A stretch of 5,682 nucleotides of DNA. It comes from Tardiphaga sp. (lineage in GTDB: Bacteria; Pseudomonadota; Alphaproteobacteria; Rhizobiales; Xanthobacteraceae). The notes below the pieces were generated by a model. It saw only the letters and a list, made by a program, of their open reading frames with translations. It was not told the origin of the DNA and did not search any database. Each line of letters begins with the position of its first letter. The first letter of the stretch is position 1. The stretch is taken from assembly GCA_014377915.1 (NCBI GenBank), contig JACMOT010000188.1, forward strand, positions 1 to 5,682, in the 5' to 3' direction. Shown piece after piece: positions 1 through 5,682 of this stretch. Made by a program: the position numbers and the translations under genes.

Positions 1-913
1 CAACATCCTGCCGCTGGAGCAGGGCGAGCGCATCACCACCATCATGCCGCTGCCCGAGGACGAGGCGACCTGGGAAACGCTCGACGTGATGTTCGCCACT
101 ACCGGCGGCAATGTCCGTCGCAACAAGCTGTCGGACTTTGTCGACGTCCGCCGCTCCGGCATCATCGCGATGAAGCTCGACGAGGGCGAGAACATTGTCG
201 ACGTGCAGATCTGTACCGAGCATGACGACGTGCTCCTGACCGCCGCCGGCGGCCAGTGCATCCGCTTCCCGGTGTCCGATGTGCGCGTGTTCCAGGGGCG
301 TAGCTCGATGGGCGTGCGCGGCATCGCGCTTCCGGCCAACGACACGCTGATCTCGCTCACCATCCTGCGCCATCTCACCGCCGATTCCGAAGAGCGCGTC
401 GCCTATCTGCGGCGTGCCAACGCGGTGCGCCGTGGCGGTGCCGAGGAGCGCGGCATCGTCGAGGACGAAGCGGCGGCAACGGCCGCGGAGTCGGACGAAG
501 CGACCGCCGCGATCGAGCTGGGCGAGCAGCGCTATGTCGAGATGTCGGCCAGCGAGCAGTTCGTGCTGACCATCACCGAGAACGGTTATGGCAAGCGCTC
601 GTCATCATTCGAGTACCGGACCACCGGCCGCGGCGGCAAGGGCATCGTCGCCATGGCGGTGAACAGCCGCAACGGCAAGCTGGTGGCCTCGTTCCCGGTC
701 GAGGATCACGACCAGATCATGCTGGTCACCGACAAGGGGCAGTTGATCCGCTGCCCGGTCGGCGGCATCCGCATTGTCGGCCGCTCCACCCAGGGCGTCA
801 CGGTGTTCAATACCGCCGATGACGAGCACGTGGTCTCGGTCGAGCATATCGGCGACACCGGGGAGGGCGAAGAGCCCGATGCCGGTAGCGAAGTGCCGGT
901 GACCGAAGCCTGA
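1..913 (+). CDS. gyrA: DNA gyrase subunit A, C-terminal part (5' end outside window)
   Basis: GyrA is the breakage-reunion subunit of DNA gyrase; with GyrB it introduces negative supercoils using ATP. Only the C-terminal beta-pinwheel, which wraps DNA, is in the window; the catalytic tyrosine domain lies upstream. The frame is open from base 2 and ends in TGA at 911-913, giving about 303 residues. Repeated pinwheel blades are visible. Numbering from the Met at 44, they end in GRSSMGVRGIAL (85-96), TTGRGGKGIVAM (193-204, a relaxed GyrA-box-like motif) and GRSTQGVTVF (246-255). The canonical first-blade GyrA box should lie upstream. Between two blades is a charged, Ala/Glu-rich insert (about residues 109-169) that is absent or much shorter in E. 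coli GyrA. The last 19 residues form an acidic tail with no basic residue, as in gyrases whose tail tunes DNA wrapping. ParC is a less likely alternative. The gene ends at a strong hairpin terminator. Confidence 0.96.
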   Translation, partial: NILPLEQGERITTIMPLPEDEATWETLDVMFATTGGNVRRNKLSDFVDVRRSGIIAMKLDEGENIVDVQICTEHDDVLLTAAGGQCIRFPVSDVRVFQGRSSMGVRGIALPANDTLISLTILRHLTADSEERVAYLRRANAVRRGGAEERGIVEDEAAATAAESDEATAAIELGEQRYVEMSASEQFVLTITENGYGKRSSSFEYRTTGRGGKGIVAMAVNSRNGKLVASFPVEDHDQIMLVTDKGQLIRCPVGGIRIVGRSTQGVTVFNTADDEHVVSVEHIGDTGEGEEPDAGSEVPVTEA

Positions 914-928
914 GCAGGACTGACGCGG

Positions 929-970
929 GAATCAAAAAGCCCCCGGGACAACCGGGGGCTTTTTTGATTC
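929..970. terminator. Bidirectional intrinsic terminator between gyrA and the convergent small gene
   Basis: The core stem pairs GCCCCCGG (939-946) with CCGGGGGC (952-959) around the loop GACAA. It is preceded by A5 (934-938) and followed by T6 (960-965), so read from either strand it is a GC-rich hairpin followed by a U-tract. The pairing extends outward through the A/T tracts to GAATC (929-933) and GATTC (966-970), with one bulged T at 965. It starts 15 nt after the gyrA stop and ends 20 nt before the minus-strand stop, the expected place for a shared terminator of convergent genes. Confidence 0.93.
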
Positions 971-990
971 CGTCGGATGGTTGGCGCAAT

Positions 991-1248
991 TTACTTGCGA
1001 ACGGCGGTCACCAGGCGAGCCTCGCGGATCACCGCGGTCTTGGCGGCGGCATTGCGCAGGCAGGAGGCCTCGAAATTTGGCCAGGCCTGTTCTGAGCAGT
1101 TGCGGCCGACGGCCTTGATGTCGAGTCGGTCGCCCTTGGCCAAGGCCACCGGTACGGACGCTTCGACCTGAGGCGCAAAGCCTGGCAGAACGGTGAGAGC
1201 GGCGGCGATGAACGCAGCGACGGCGATGGCTGAAATTGCCTTGATCAT
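991..1248 (-). CDS. Small exported protein with two cysteines, function unknown
   Basis: An 85-residue protein with a clear Sec signal peptide: MIKA start, hydrophobic core at about residues 5-23, and likely cleavage after VEA (28-30). The mature part is only about 55 residues. It begins SVPVALAKGDRLDIK and contains NCSEQAWPNFEASCLR (50-65), with C51 and C63 spaced so that a periplasmic disulfide is plausible. Small proteins with a GDRL...C..QAWP.....CL pattern are familiar to me from Bradyrhizobium-type genomes, usually as hypothetical proteins; I know of no assigned role. The start is supported by AGGGGA (1254-1259 on the minus strand) 5 nt before the ATG. The stop is TAA at 991-993, close to the shared terminator. 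The gene stands alone on its strand, facing gyrA and diverging from coaD. A longer minus-strand open frame through this region lacks a start with comparable support. Confidence 0.82.
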   Translation of the reverse strand: MIKAISAIAVAAFIAAALTVLPGFAPQVEASVPVALAKGDRLDIKAVGRNCSEQAWPNFEASCLRNAAAKTAVIREARLVTAVRK

Positions 1249-1574
1249 GACGGTCCCCTGTCGTTTGGGCGGTTTCGCCCGGCTTTGTGTTTGTCGCTTC
1301 CTGTCCCGCCTGATTAGCGGCCCGCGGTTTCAGCAGGTTGTCACCGCACGACAATCCGGTTTCGTGACACGCGGCTTTCGTTTCATTCATTTCAAGCGAC
1401 GAAACACTGGCTCGGAAAGTGTAATGTTTTCAGCGTCGTCTTCAGCTCCCACAATAGACGCGCAGCCCCCCGGTCTGGTTCGATTCATACCTAAAAATAA
1501 ACATCGTTCGGACGGCCAGCGAGGCTGGAACCAAGCTGGCTTGCGGCTCTGCGCGGGCCGGGGTAGACGGAGGC
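1249..1574. other. Divergent intergenic region between the small exported gene and coaD
   Basis: This stretch of 326 bases must carry the promoters of both flanking genes. It is less GC-rich than the coding parts, with an A-rich patch at 1491-1503. I see no good sigma-70 match on either strand. The best plus-strand candidate, TTTTCA (1427-1432) with 17 nt to CACAAT (1450-1455), is only 4/6 at each box. On the minus strand, CTTGAAA (1390-1396) with 15 nt to CCGCGTGT (1367-1374) is a loose heat-shock-type candidate. Small inverted repeats are TTGTC/GACAA (1338-1342, 1350-1354), GGGCG/CGCCC (1267-1271, 1276-1280) and GCCAGC/GCTGGC (1515-1520, 1535-1540). None is strong enough to be called a defined site. 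The plus-strand open frame across this region has no protein-like features. Confidence 0.6.
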
Positions 1575-2072
1575 ATGCCCCGTATTGCGCTTTATCCTGG
1601 CTCCTTCGATCCCGTGACCAACGGCCACCTCGACGTGGTCCGCCACGCTGTGGGGCTGTGCGACAAACTGATTGTCGCGATCGGCGTGCACCCCGGCAAG
1701 AAGCCGCTGTTCTCCACTGAGGAGCGCCTCGAGATGGTCGAGAAGGTGTTCGCGCCGCTGGCAGCGGCCAGCGGCTGCGCCTTCGACTGCACCACCTATG
1801 ACAATCTCACCATCACCGCGGCGCAGAAGGCCGGTGCTACCATCATGATTCGGGGGCTGCGCGATGGTACCGATCTGGATTACGAAATGCAGATCGCCGG
1901 CATGAACGAAACCATGGCGCCGGGCGTTCAAACCGTGTTCCTGCCGGCCTCGGTCGGCGTTCGCCCGATCACGGCCACACTGGTGCGGCAAATCGCGGCG
2001 ATGGGCGGCGATGTCTCGGCCTTCGTGCCGCCCGCGGTCGCCAAGAGCCTGAAATCCAAATTCGCCGGTTGA
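1575..2072 (+). CDS. coaD: Phosphopantetheine adenylyltransferase
   Basis: CoaD transfers AMP from ATP to 4'-phosphopantetheine, giving dephospho-CoA and pyrophosphate, the penultimate step of CoA synthesis in the cytoplasm. At 165 residues it has the normal family length. Diagnostic motifs are [12 protein letters not shown] (7-18) with the nucleotidyltransferase (T/H)xGH signature TNGH (15-18), a KK pair (42-43) before [18 protein letters not shown] (92-106) and ITATLVR (132-138). The last replaces the usual ISS(S/T)xV(K/R) with Thr/Ala, which I take as lineage variation rather than loss. The ATG at 1575 gives the expected N-terminus and no later Met is possible before the motif. The best Shine-Dalgarno-like string, GGAGG (1569-1573), is only 1 nt from the ATG, closer than normal. 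An exported cyclophilin gene follows after 26 nt with no terminator between, so they are probably cotranscribed. Confidence 0.97.
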   Translation: MPRIALYPGSFDPVTNGHLDVVRHAVGLCDKLIVAIGVHPGKKPLFSTEERLEMVEKVFAPLAAASGCAFDCTTYDNLTITAAQKAGATIMIRGLRDGTDLDYEMQIAGMNETMAPGVQTVFLPASVGVRPITATLVRQIAAMGGDVSAFVPPAVAKSLKSKFAG

Positions 2073-2098
2073 CCGGCTTCCTCAGATCAGGAGTTTCC

Positions 2099-2665
2099 AT
2101 GATCCGCATATTCGCTCTCGTCGCCGCGTTGTTCATCGCGGCTCCCGCTTTGGCACAGGCACAGGCGCTGCCGGCCGGCCTCGACAAGGCCAACGCCATT
2201 GTCATCGATACCACCAAGGGCCGCATCGTTATCAAACTGCGTCCGGACATCGCGCCGCAGCATGCCGAGCGCATCAAGTTGCTCGCGCGCGAAGGCTACT
2301 ACAACAACGTGCCGTTCCACCGCGTGATGGAAGGTTTCATGGCTCAGACCGGCGACGGCAAGAATTTCAACGGCACCGGCGGCTCGAAATATCCGAACGT
2401 GCCGGCGGAGTTCTCCAGCGCGCCGTTTACGCGCGGCGTCGTCGGCATGGCGCGCGCCGGTGATCCGAATTCGGCCAACTCGCAATTCTTCATCATGTTC
2501 GCGGAGGGCTCGTCGCTCAATGGTAAGTACACCGTCGTCGGCGACGTCGTGTCCGGCATGGACGTGGTCGACAGACTGAAGAAGGCGCCTCCCGGTTCGG
2601 CCGGCGGCGCGGTCACCGATCCGGACAAGATGGTCAAGGTCCAGGTCGCGTCCGACGTCAAGTAA
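2099..2665 (+). CDS. Exported peptidyl-prolyl cis-trans isomerase, cyclophilin type
   Basis: A cyclophilin that interconverts cis and trans peptide bonds before proline, predicted to act in the periplasm. The 188-residue product starts with a Sec signal peptide (hydrophobic residues 4-18, cleavage probably after ALA at 17-19 or after AQA at 21-23). The cyclophilin domain covers about 33-186. Active-site motifs are FHRV (73-76, catalytic R75), GFMAQ (79-83), GMARA (116-120) and QFF (129-131). The position matching human CypA Trp121 is Ser139, so low cyclosporin sensitivity is expected. The C-terminal part has a small Gly/Ala insert (about 166-172) missing from the second cyclophilin downstream. 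The start is set by AGGAG (2089-2093), 5 nt before the ATG; an upstream in-frame TTG at 2069 overlaps the coaD stop and would spoil the signal peptide. The next gene begins 5 nt after the stop. It resembles PpiA in location, but orthology is not certain, so no symbol is given. Confidence 0.95.
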   Translation: MIRIFALVAALFIAAPALAQAQALPAGLDKANAIVIDTTKGRIVIKLRPDIAPQHAERIKLLAREGYYNNVPFHRVMEGFMAQTGDGKNFNGTGGSKYPNVPAEFSSAPFTRGVVGMARAGDPNSANSQFFIMFAEGSSLNGKYTVVGDVVSGMDVVDRLKKAPPGSAGGAVTDPDKMVKVQVASDVK

Positions 2666-2670
2666 CGACA

Positions 2671-3114
2671 ATGCCGCGGCGTCATGTCTACATGGGCGTC
2701 GCGGCATTGCTGCTGTTCTGCGGCATGGGCCGGGTCGATCAGGCCTTCGCTGAAACCGAGGGTGTTGGTACCCTGGCGGGAGTTTTTGCGAGGCTTAAAA
2801 GCTGCTGGAAGCCGCCGGCGCTGCCGCGCGGCCATCCTGAAATGCAGATCACGGTACTATTCAGTCTGCAGCGCAACGGAGAGATTTTCGGCAAGCCGCG
2901 CATCACTTTTGAAACCGCCGATGCTTCCGAGGCCGACAGCATTCCCTATCGAACGGCTGTAATGGAGACATTGCAACATTGCACGCCGATGCCATTTACC
3001 GGGGGACTAGGCGACGCCGTCGCCGGACGCCCCTTCAGAGTGCGGTTTGATGACCGCCGAAACCAACCCCAACCAGTAGAGAGACGAGCATGGCTGATAA
3101 CGACAACACTTTGA
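2671..3114 (+). CDS. Small exported protein with a TonB/TolA C-terminal-like domain, function unknown
   Basis: A 147-residue protein. A basic start (MPRRH), a hydrophobic stretch at about 8-19 and AFA (25-27) form a probable Sec signal peptide. The mature part has LKSCWKPP (42-49), MQITVLFSLQRNGEIFGKPRITF (58-80), then an AVMETLQHCTPMPF segment (96-109) and AGRPFRVRF (118-126). This order of W.PP, a beta strand, NG turn, strand, helix with PLPF-like end, and final strand recalls the TonB C-terminal fold seen in small rhizobial proteins. Assignment is by pattern only. C45 and C104 could form a disulfide. It has no TonB transmembrane anchor with a Pro-rich linker, so it is unlikely to be a classical energy transducer. 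It starts 5 nt after the cyclophilin stop with no good Shine-Dalgarno, and its last 25 nt overlap the next gene, suggesting translational coupling at both ends. Codon choice is looser (TTT, CTT, AAA, CTA, GTA) than in its neighbours, suggesting low expression. Confidence 0.78.
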   Translation: MPRRHVYMGVAALLLFCGMGRVDQAFAETEGVGTLAGVFARLKSCWKPPALPRGHPEMQITVLFSLQRNGEIFGKPRITFETADASEADSIPYRTAVMETLQHCTPMPFTGGLGDAVAGRPFRVRFDDRRNQPQPVERRAWLITTTL

Positions 3115-3557
3115 TCCTCGAAACCACCCAGGGCAACGTCACCATCGAGATGCGCCCCGATCTGGCGCCGGGTCACGTCGCCCGCATCAAGGAACTGGTC
3201 CGCGAAGGCTTCTATGACGGTATCGTGTTCCACCGCGTTCTCGATGGCTTCATGGCGCAGACCGGCTGCCCGCAGGGTACCGGCACCGGTGGTTCCGGCC
3301 AGAAGCTGAAGGCTGAATTCAGCGCCGAGCCGCATGTTCGCGGCACGCTGTCGATGGCCCGCGCGGCGAGCCCGGATTCCGGCGACAGCCAGTTCTTCAT
3401 CTGCTTCGACGACGCCTCGTTCCTCAACAAGCAGTACACGGTGTGGGGCAAGGTCACCGAGGGCATGGAGAACGTCGACAAGATCAAGCGCGGCGAGCCG
3501 GTGCAGAACCCCGACAAGATCATCAAGGCCCACATGGCCGCCGACGCCGCGGCGTAA
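3090..3557 (+). CDS. Cytosolic peptidyl-prolyl cis-trans isomerase, cyclophilin type
   Basis: A 155-residue, single-domain cyclophilin without a signal peptide, so predicted to assist proline isomerisation in the cytoplasm, like E. coli PpiB. Motifs are FHRV (47-50, catalytic R49), GFMAQTG (53-59), SMARA (88-92), QFF (101-103) and YTVWGKV (116-122). The CypA Trp121 position is Phe111, the same change that makes E. coli cyclophilins poorly sensitive to cyclosporin. It aligns along its length with the exported cyclophilin upstream (both share REG(F/Y)Y, FHRV, GFMAQTG, MARA, SQFFI), indicating a paralogous pair. The ATG at 3090 sits inside the end of the preceding gene. Purine-rich AGAGAGACGAG (3078-3088) just upstream can serve as ribosome binding site, and the overlap may couple translation. 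The stop is TAA at 3555-3557; an inverted repeat pair follows after 25 nt. Confidence 0.95.
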   Translation: MADNDNTLILETTQGNVTIEMRPDLAPGHVARIKELVREGFYDGIVFHRVLDGFMAQTGCPQGTGTGGSGQKLKAEFSAEPHVRGTLSMARAASPDSGDSQFFICFDDASFLNKQYTVWGKVTEGMENVDKIKRGEPVQNPDKIIKAHMAADAAA

Positions 3558-3582
3558 GTCAAGCGCCGCCAATAGCAAAGTT

Positions 3583-3670
3583 CGTCATGCCCGGCCTTGT
3601 GCCGGGCATCCACGTTTTAGGACGTGACCGTAATTGACGCGTGGATGGCCCGGACGGCCCGGCCATGACG
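3583..3670. repeat. Inverted pair of REP-like palindromic units (BIME-like) before queA
   Basis: Two related units lie head to head. The left unit (3583-3614) starts CGTCATG and ends CATCCACG. The right unit (3640-3670) is its inverted copy, CGTGGATG to CATGACG. Each folds alone: the left has a perfect 9-bp stem, ATGCCCGGC (3587-3595) with GCCGGGCAT (3601-3609), loop CTTGT; the right pairs ATGGCC (3645-3650) with GGCCAT (3661-3666) plus two further pairs past a bulge. The whole 88 bp can also form one long imperfect hairpin with a 25-nt loop (3615-3639). The CGTCATG / CATCCACG ends match intergenic repeats I recall as abundant in Bradyrhizobium and Rhodopseudomonas. A TTTT run (3615-3618) lies 5 nt after the left stem, so weak terminator activity for the cyclophilin operon is possible. 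Confidence 0.8.
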
Positions 3671-3690
3671 TACCCATAGAACGACCATTC

Positions 3691-4773
3691 ATGCGCACCG
3701 ACCTTTTCGATTTCGAACTGCCCGCCGACAACATCGCGCTGCGTCCCGCCAGCCCGCGGGATTCCGCGCGGATGCTGGTGGTGCAGCCGGGCGCGGTGCC
3801 GCATGACAATATCGTTTCCGATCTGCCGAACTGGCTGCGGGCCGGCGACCAGCTGGTGGTCAATGATACCAAAGTGATCTCGGCGCAGCTCGCAGGCCGC
3901 CGCATCGGCCGTGAGCCGGAGACCAGGATCGACGCCACGCTGATCAAGCGGCTCGATGGTTCGCGCTGGCAGGCGCTGGTCAAGCCGGCGAAACGGCTCG
4001 TGCCCGGCGATACCGTCCGCTTCGGCGGCGAGGGCCGCGTCTGCCTGCTTGGTCATCTCGATGCCCAGGTCGAGAGCAAGGGCGACGCCGGCGAAGTCAC
4101 TTTTGCCTTCACCTTTCATGGCCCGGCGCTGGACCAGGCCATTGCCGAACTCGGCGCGCCGCCGCTACCGCCCTATATCGCGGCGAGGCGGACGCCGGAC
4201 GAGCGTGACCTCGCGGACTACCAGACCATGTTTGCCGACAAGGACGGCGCCGTGGCGGCTCCCACCGCCGGGCTGCATTTCACGCCGGCGCTGGAAGCCA
4301 ACTTGCGCGAACGCGGCGTCGGCCTGCACCGGGTCACGCTGCATGTCGGGGCAGGGACGTTCCTGCCGGTCAAGGTCGACGATACCGCCGAGCACAAGAT
4401 GCATTCCGAGTGGGGCACGATCTCGCGCGAAACCGCCGATGCGCTGAATGCCGCGCGCGCCAAAGGCGGCCGGGTCGTCGCGGTCGGCACCACCTCGTTG
4501 CGGCTGCTGGAAAGTGCCGCGACCGAGGACAACATCATCCACCCCTTCGCCGATGATACCGCGATCTTCATCACGCCGGGCTACCGCTTCCGCGCTGTCG
4601 ACCTGCTGATGACCAATTTCCATCTGCCGCGCTCGACGCTGTTCATGCTGGTCTCGGCCTTCAGCGGCCATGACACCATGACCAAGGCCTATGCGCATGC
4701 GATCGCCACCGGCTATCGCTTCTATTCCTATGGCGACGCCAGCCTGCTCTTTCCGGACAAATCCACCTCATGA
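3691..4773 (+). CDS. queA: S-adenosylmethionine:tRNA ribosyltransferase-isomerase
   Basis: QueA transfers and rearranges the ribosyl group of SAM onto preQ1 at tRNA position 34, forming epoxyqueuosine, in the cytoplasm. The 360-residue length is normal. Family motifs in order: [21 protein letters not shown] (7-30), [15 protein letters not shown] (49-63), PPLPPYI (157-163), [13 protein letters not shown] (186-198), [12 protein letters not shown] (216-227), H.MHSE (235-240), [10 protein letters not shown] (266-275) and [17 protein letters not shown] (308-324). The ATG at 3691 gives the family N-terminus [11 protein letters not shown]. An in-frame TTG at 3634 falls in the repeat element and would add 19 unsupported residues. 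No strong Shine-Dalgarno precedes the ATG, and I see no clear promoter in the 133-nt gap. Its stop overlaps the tgt start in ATGA (4770-4773), the usual sign of translational coupling, and tgt encodes the preceding pathway step. Confidence 0.97.
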   Translation: MRTDLFDFELPADNIALRPASPRDSARMLVVQPGAVPHDNIVSDLPNWLRAGDQLVVNDTKVISAQLAGRRIGREPETRIDATLIKRLDGSRWQALVKPAKRLVPGDTVRFGGEGRVCLLGHLDAQVESKGDAGEVTFAFTFHGPALDQAIAELGAPPLPPYIAARRTPDERDLADYQTMFADKDGAVAAPTAGLHFTPALEANLRERGVGLHRVTLHVGAGTFLPVKVDDTAEHKMHSEWGTISRETADALNAARAKGGRVVAVGTTSLRLLESAATEDNIIHPFADDTAIFITPGYRFRAVDLLMTNFHLPRSTLFMLVSAFSGHDTMTKAYAHAIATGYRFYSYGDASLLFPDKSTS

Positions 4774-5682
4774 CCGTCGCCAATCATTTCGAACTGCTCG
4801 GCACCGACGGCGTCGCCCGCCTCGGTAAGCTGACCACGCCACATGGCGAGGTCCGCACGCCGGCCTTCATGCCGGTCGGCACGCTCGGCGCCATGAAGGG
4901 CCTGCACTGGCGCGAGGTGCGTGACGCCGGCGCCGACATCGTGCTCGGCAACACCTATCATCTGATGCTGCGGCCGGGCGCCGAGCGGATCGCTGCGCTC
5001 GGGGGACTACAGAAGTTCACCACCTGGAACGGGCCGATGCTGACGGATTCCGGCGGCTTCCAGGTGATGTCGCTGGCGCAGTTGCGAAAAGTGACGGAGC
5101 AGGGGGTGACGTTTCGCTCGCATATCGACGGCGCCAAGTTTGAACTGACACCGGAGCGCGCCATTGAGATCCAGCGGCTGCTGAACTCCGACATTGCGAT
5201 GCAGCTCGATGAATGCGTCCGGTTGCCTGCCGAACGCGCCGACATCGACCGCGCCATGCTGCTGTCGCTGCGCTGGGCCGAGCGCTGCAAGCGCGCTTTC
5301 GAGAGCGCGCCGGACGGCTACATGCTGTTCGGTATTGCCCAGGGCGGTGATGTGCCGGAACTGCGCCGCGCCAGCGCTCAAGGCCTCGTCGACATCGGCT
5401 TCCACGGCTATGCGATCGGCGGCCTCGCGGTTGGCGAGCCGCAGGCGGTGATGCTGGCGATGATCGAGGAGGTGGTGCCGATCCTGCCGCGAGACCGGCC
5501 GCGCTATCTGTTGGGCGTCGGCACGCCGGACGACATGCTGGAGGCGGTGGCGCGCGGCGTCGACATGTTCGATTGCGTGTTGCCGACCCGCAACGGCCGC
5601 CACGGCATGGCGTTCACCCGCCACGGTCAGCTCAACATGCGCAATGCCCGGCACATCGACGATCCGCGTCCGCTCGACGAGG
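4770..5682 (+). CDS. tgt: tRNA-guanine transglycosylase (3' end outside window)
   Basis: Tgt exchanges guanine at position 34 of GUN-anticodon tRNAs for preQ1, the entry step for queuosine on tRNA. The frame is open from the ATG at 4770 to the window end, 304 complete codons; the family is about 370-380 residues, so roughly the last 70-80 are missing. Visible active-site elements are [10 protein letters not shown] (92-101, D93 general acid/base), QLDEC (145-149), GIAQGG (188-193), GGLAVGE (217-223) and [12 protein letters not shown] (263-274), where D268 matches the covalent nucleophile (Asp280 in Zymomonas). The cut falls right after RPLDE, just before the expected CxCxxC zinc site, so zinc binding cannot be checked here. 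The start overlaps the queA stop by 4 nt, consistent with coupled expression. Archaeal-type TGTs are excluded by the bacterial motif set and N-terminus. Confidence 0.97.
   Translation, partial: MTVANHFELLGTDGVARLGKLTTPHGEVRTPAFMPVGTLGAMKGLHWREVRDAGADIVLGNTYHLMLRPGAERIAALGGLQKFTTWNGPMLTDSGGFQVMSLAQLRKVTEQGVTFRSHIDGAKFELTPERAIEIQRLLNSDIAMQLDECVRLPAERADIDRAMLLSLRWAERCKRAFESAPDGYMLFGIAQGGDVPELRRASAQGLVDIGFHGYAIGGLAVGEPQAVMLAMIEEVVPILPRDRPRYLLGVGTPDDMLEAVARGVDMFDCVLPTRNGRHGMAFTRHGQLNMRNARHIDDPRPLDE

Noticed and set aside
932..1390. 152-codon minus-strand open frame overlapping the small exported gene
   Set aside because: It is in another frame across the terminator and intergenic DNA and has no domain-like features. 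The 991-1248 gene has a signal peptide and a ribosome binding site.
1193..1720. 175-codon plus-strand open frame running into coaD
   Set aside because: It covers the antisense of the small gene, intergenic DNA and the wrong frame of coaD. The sequence is Arg-rich and low in complexity, as expected for a frame shadow in high-GC DNA.
2064..2077. GCCGGT-TG-ACCGGC dyad at the coaD stop codon, considered as a terminator
   Set aside because: The spacer is only 2 nt, so the hairpin would lose inner pairs, and no T-run follows. The next gene starts 26 nt downstream with a good ribosome binding site.
2087..2707. 206-codon minus-strand open frame opposite the exported cyclophilin
   Set aside because: It is antisense to a clearly recognised gene, and its His/Arg/Asp-rich composition is typical of high-GC antisense frames. 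The same holds for 2946-3578, 3559-4119, 4165-4698 and 5007-5654.
3558..3690. preQ1 riboswitch upstream of queA
   Set aside because: The gap is filled by the inverted repeat pair. I see no preQ1-I type pattern of a small hairpin followed by an A-rich tail near the start codon.
3634..3690. Upstream TTG start for queA
   Set aside because: The extra 19 residues would be encoded in the repeat element and do not match the family N-terminus, which begins at the ATG at 3691.

Overview
The window is ordinary core chromosome of a high-GC alphaproteobacterium. The gene content, the protein sequences and an inverted pair of CGTCATG...CATCCACG repeats point to the Bradyrhizobium / Rhodopseudomonas / Nitrobacter group (Nitrobacteraceae). 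The genus is inferred from familiarity with these sequences, not from a search.

Layout. 1-913 is the 3' end of gyrA (DNA gyrase A, C-terminal DNA-wrapping domain). A strong symmetric hairpin at 929-970 separates it from a convergent minus-strand gene (991-1248) for a small exported protein with two cysteines, of unknown function. A 326-base divergent intergenic region (1249-1574) follows. The remaining genes are all on the plus strand: coaD (1575-2072), an exported cyclophilin (2099-2665), a small exported TonB-C-like protein (2671-3114), a cytosolic cyclophilin (3090-3557), a REP-type inverted repeat pair (3583-3670), queA (3691-4773) and the 5' part of tgt (4770 to the window end).

How the genes work together. 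CoaD makes dephospho-CoA. The two cyclophilins are cis-trans prolyl isomerases, one with a signal peptide (periplasm) and one without (cytoplasm), and look like an old tandem duplication. The protein between them is probably also periplasmic. The spacing (26 nt, 5 nt, 25-nt overlap) suggests coaD to the second cyclophilin is one transcription unit. queA and tgt overlap by 4 nt and encode two steps of queuosine tRNA modification: Tgt inserts preQ1 at position 34 and QueA then builds the epoxycyclopentanediol group on it. The REP pair lies at the junction between these two blocks.

No mobile element, CRISPR array, phage gene, tRNA or rRNA was seen, and there is no convincing evidence of a new biological system. 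The least explained items are the two small exported proteins (991-1248 minus, 2671-3114 plus) and the inverted repeat pair before queA.
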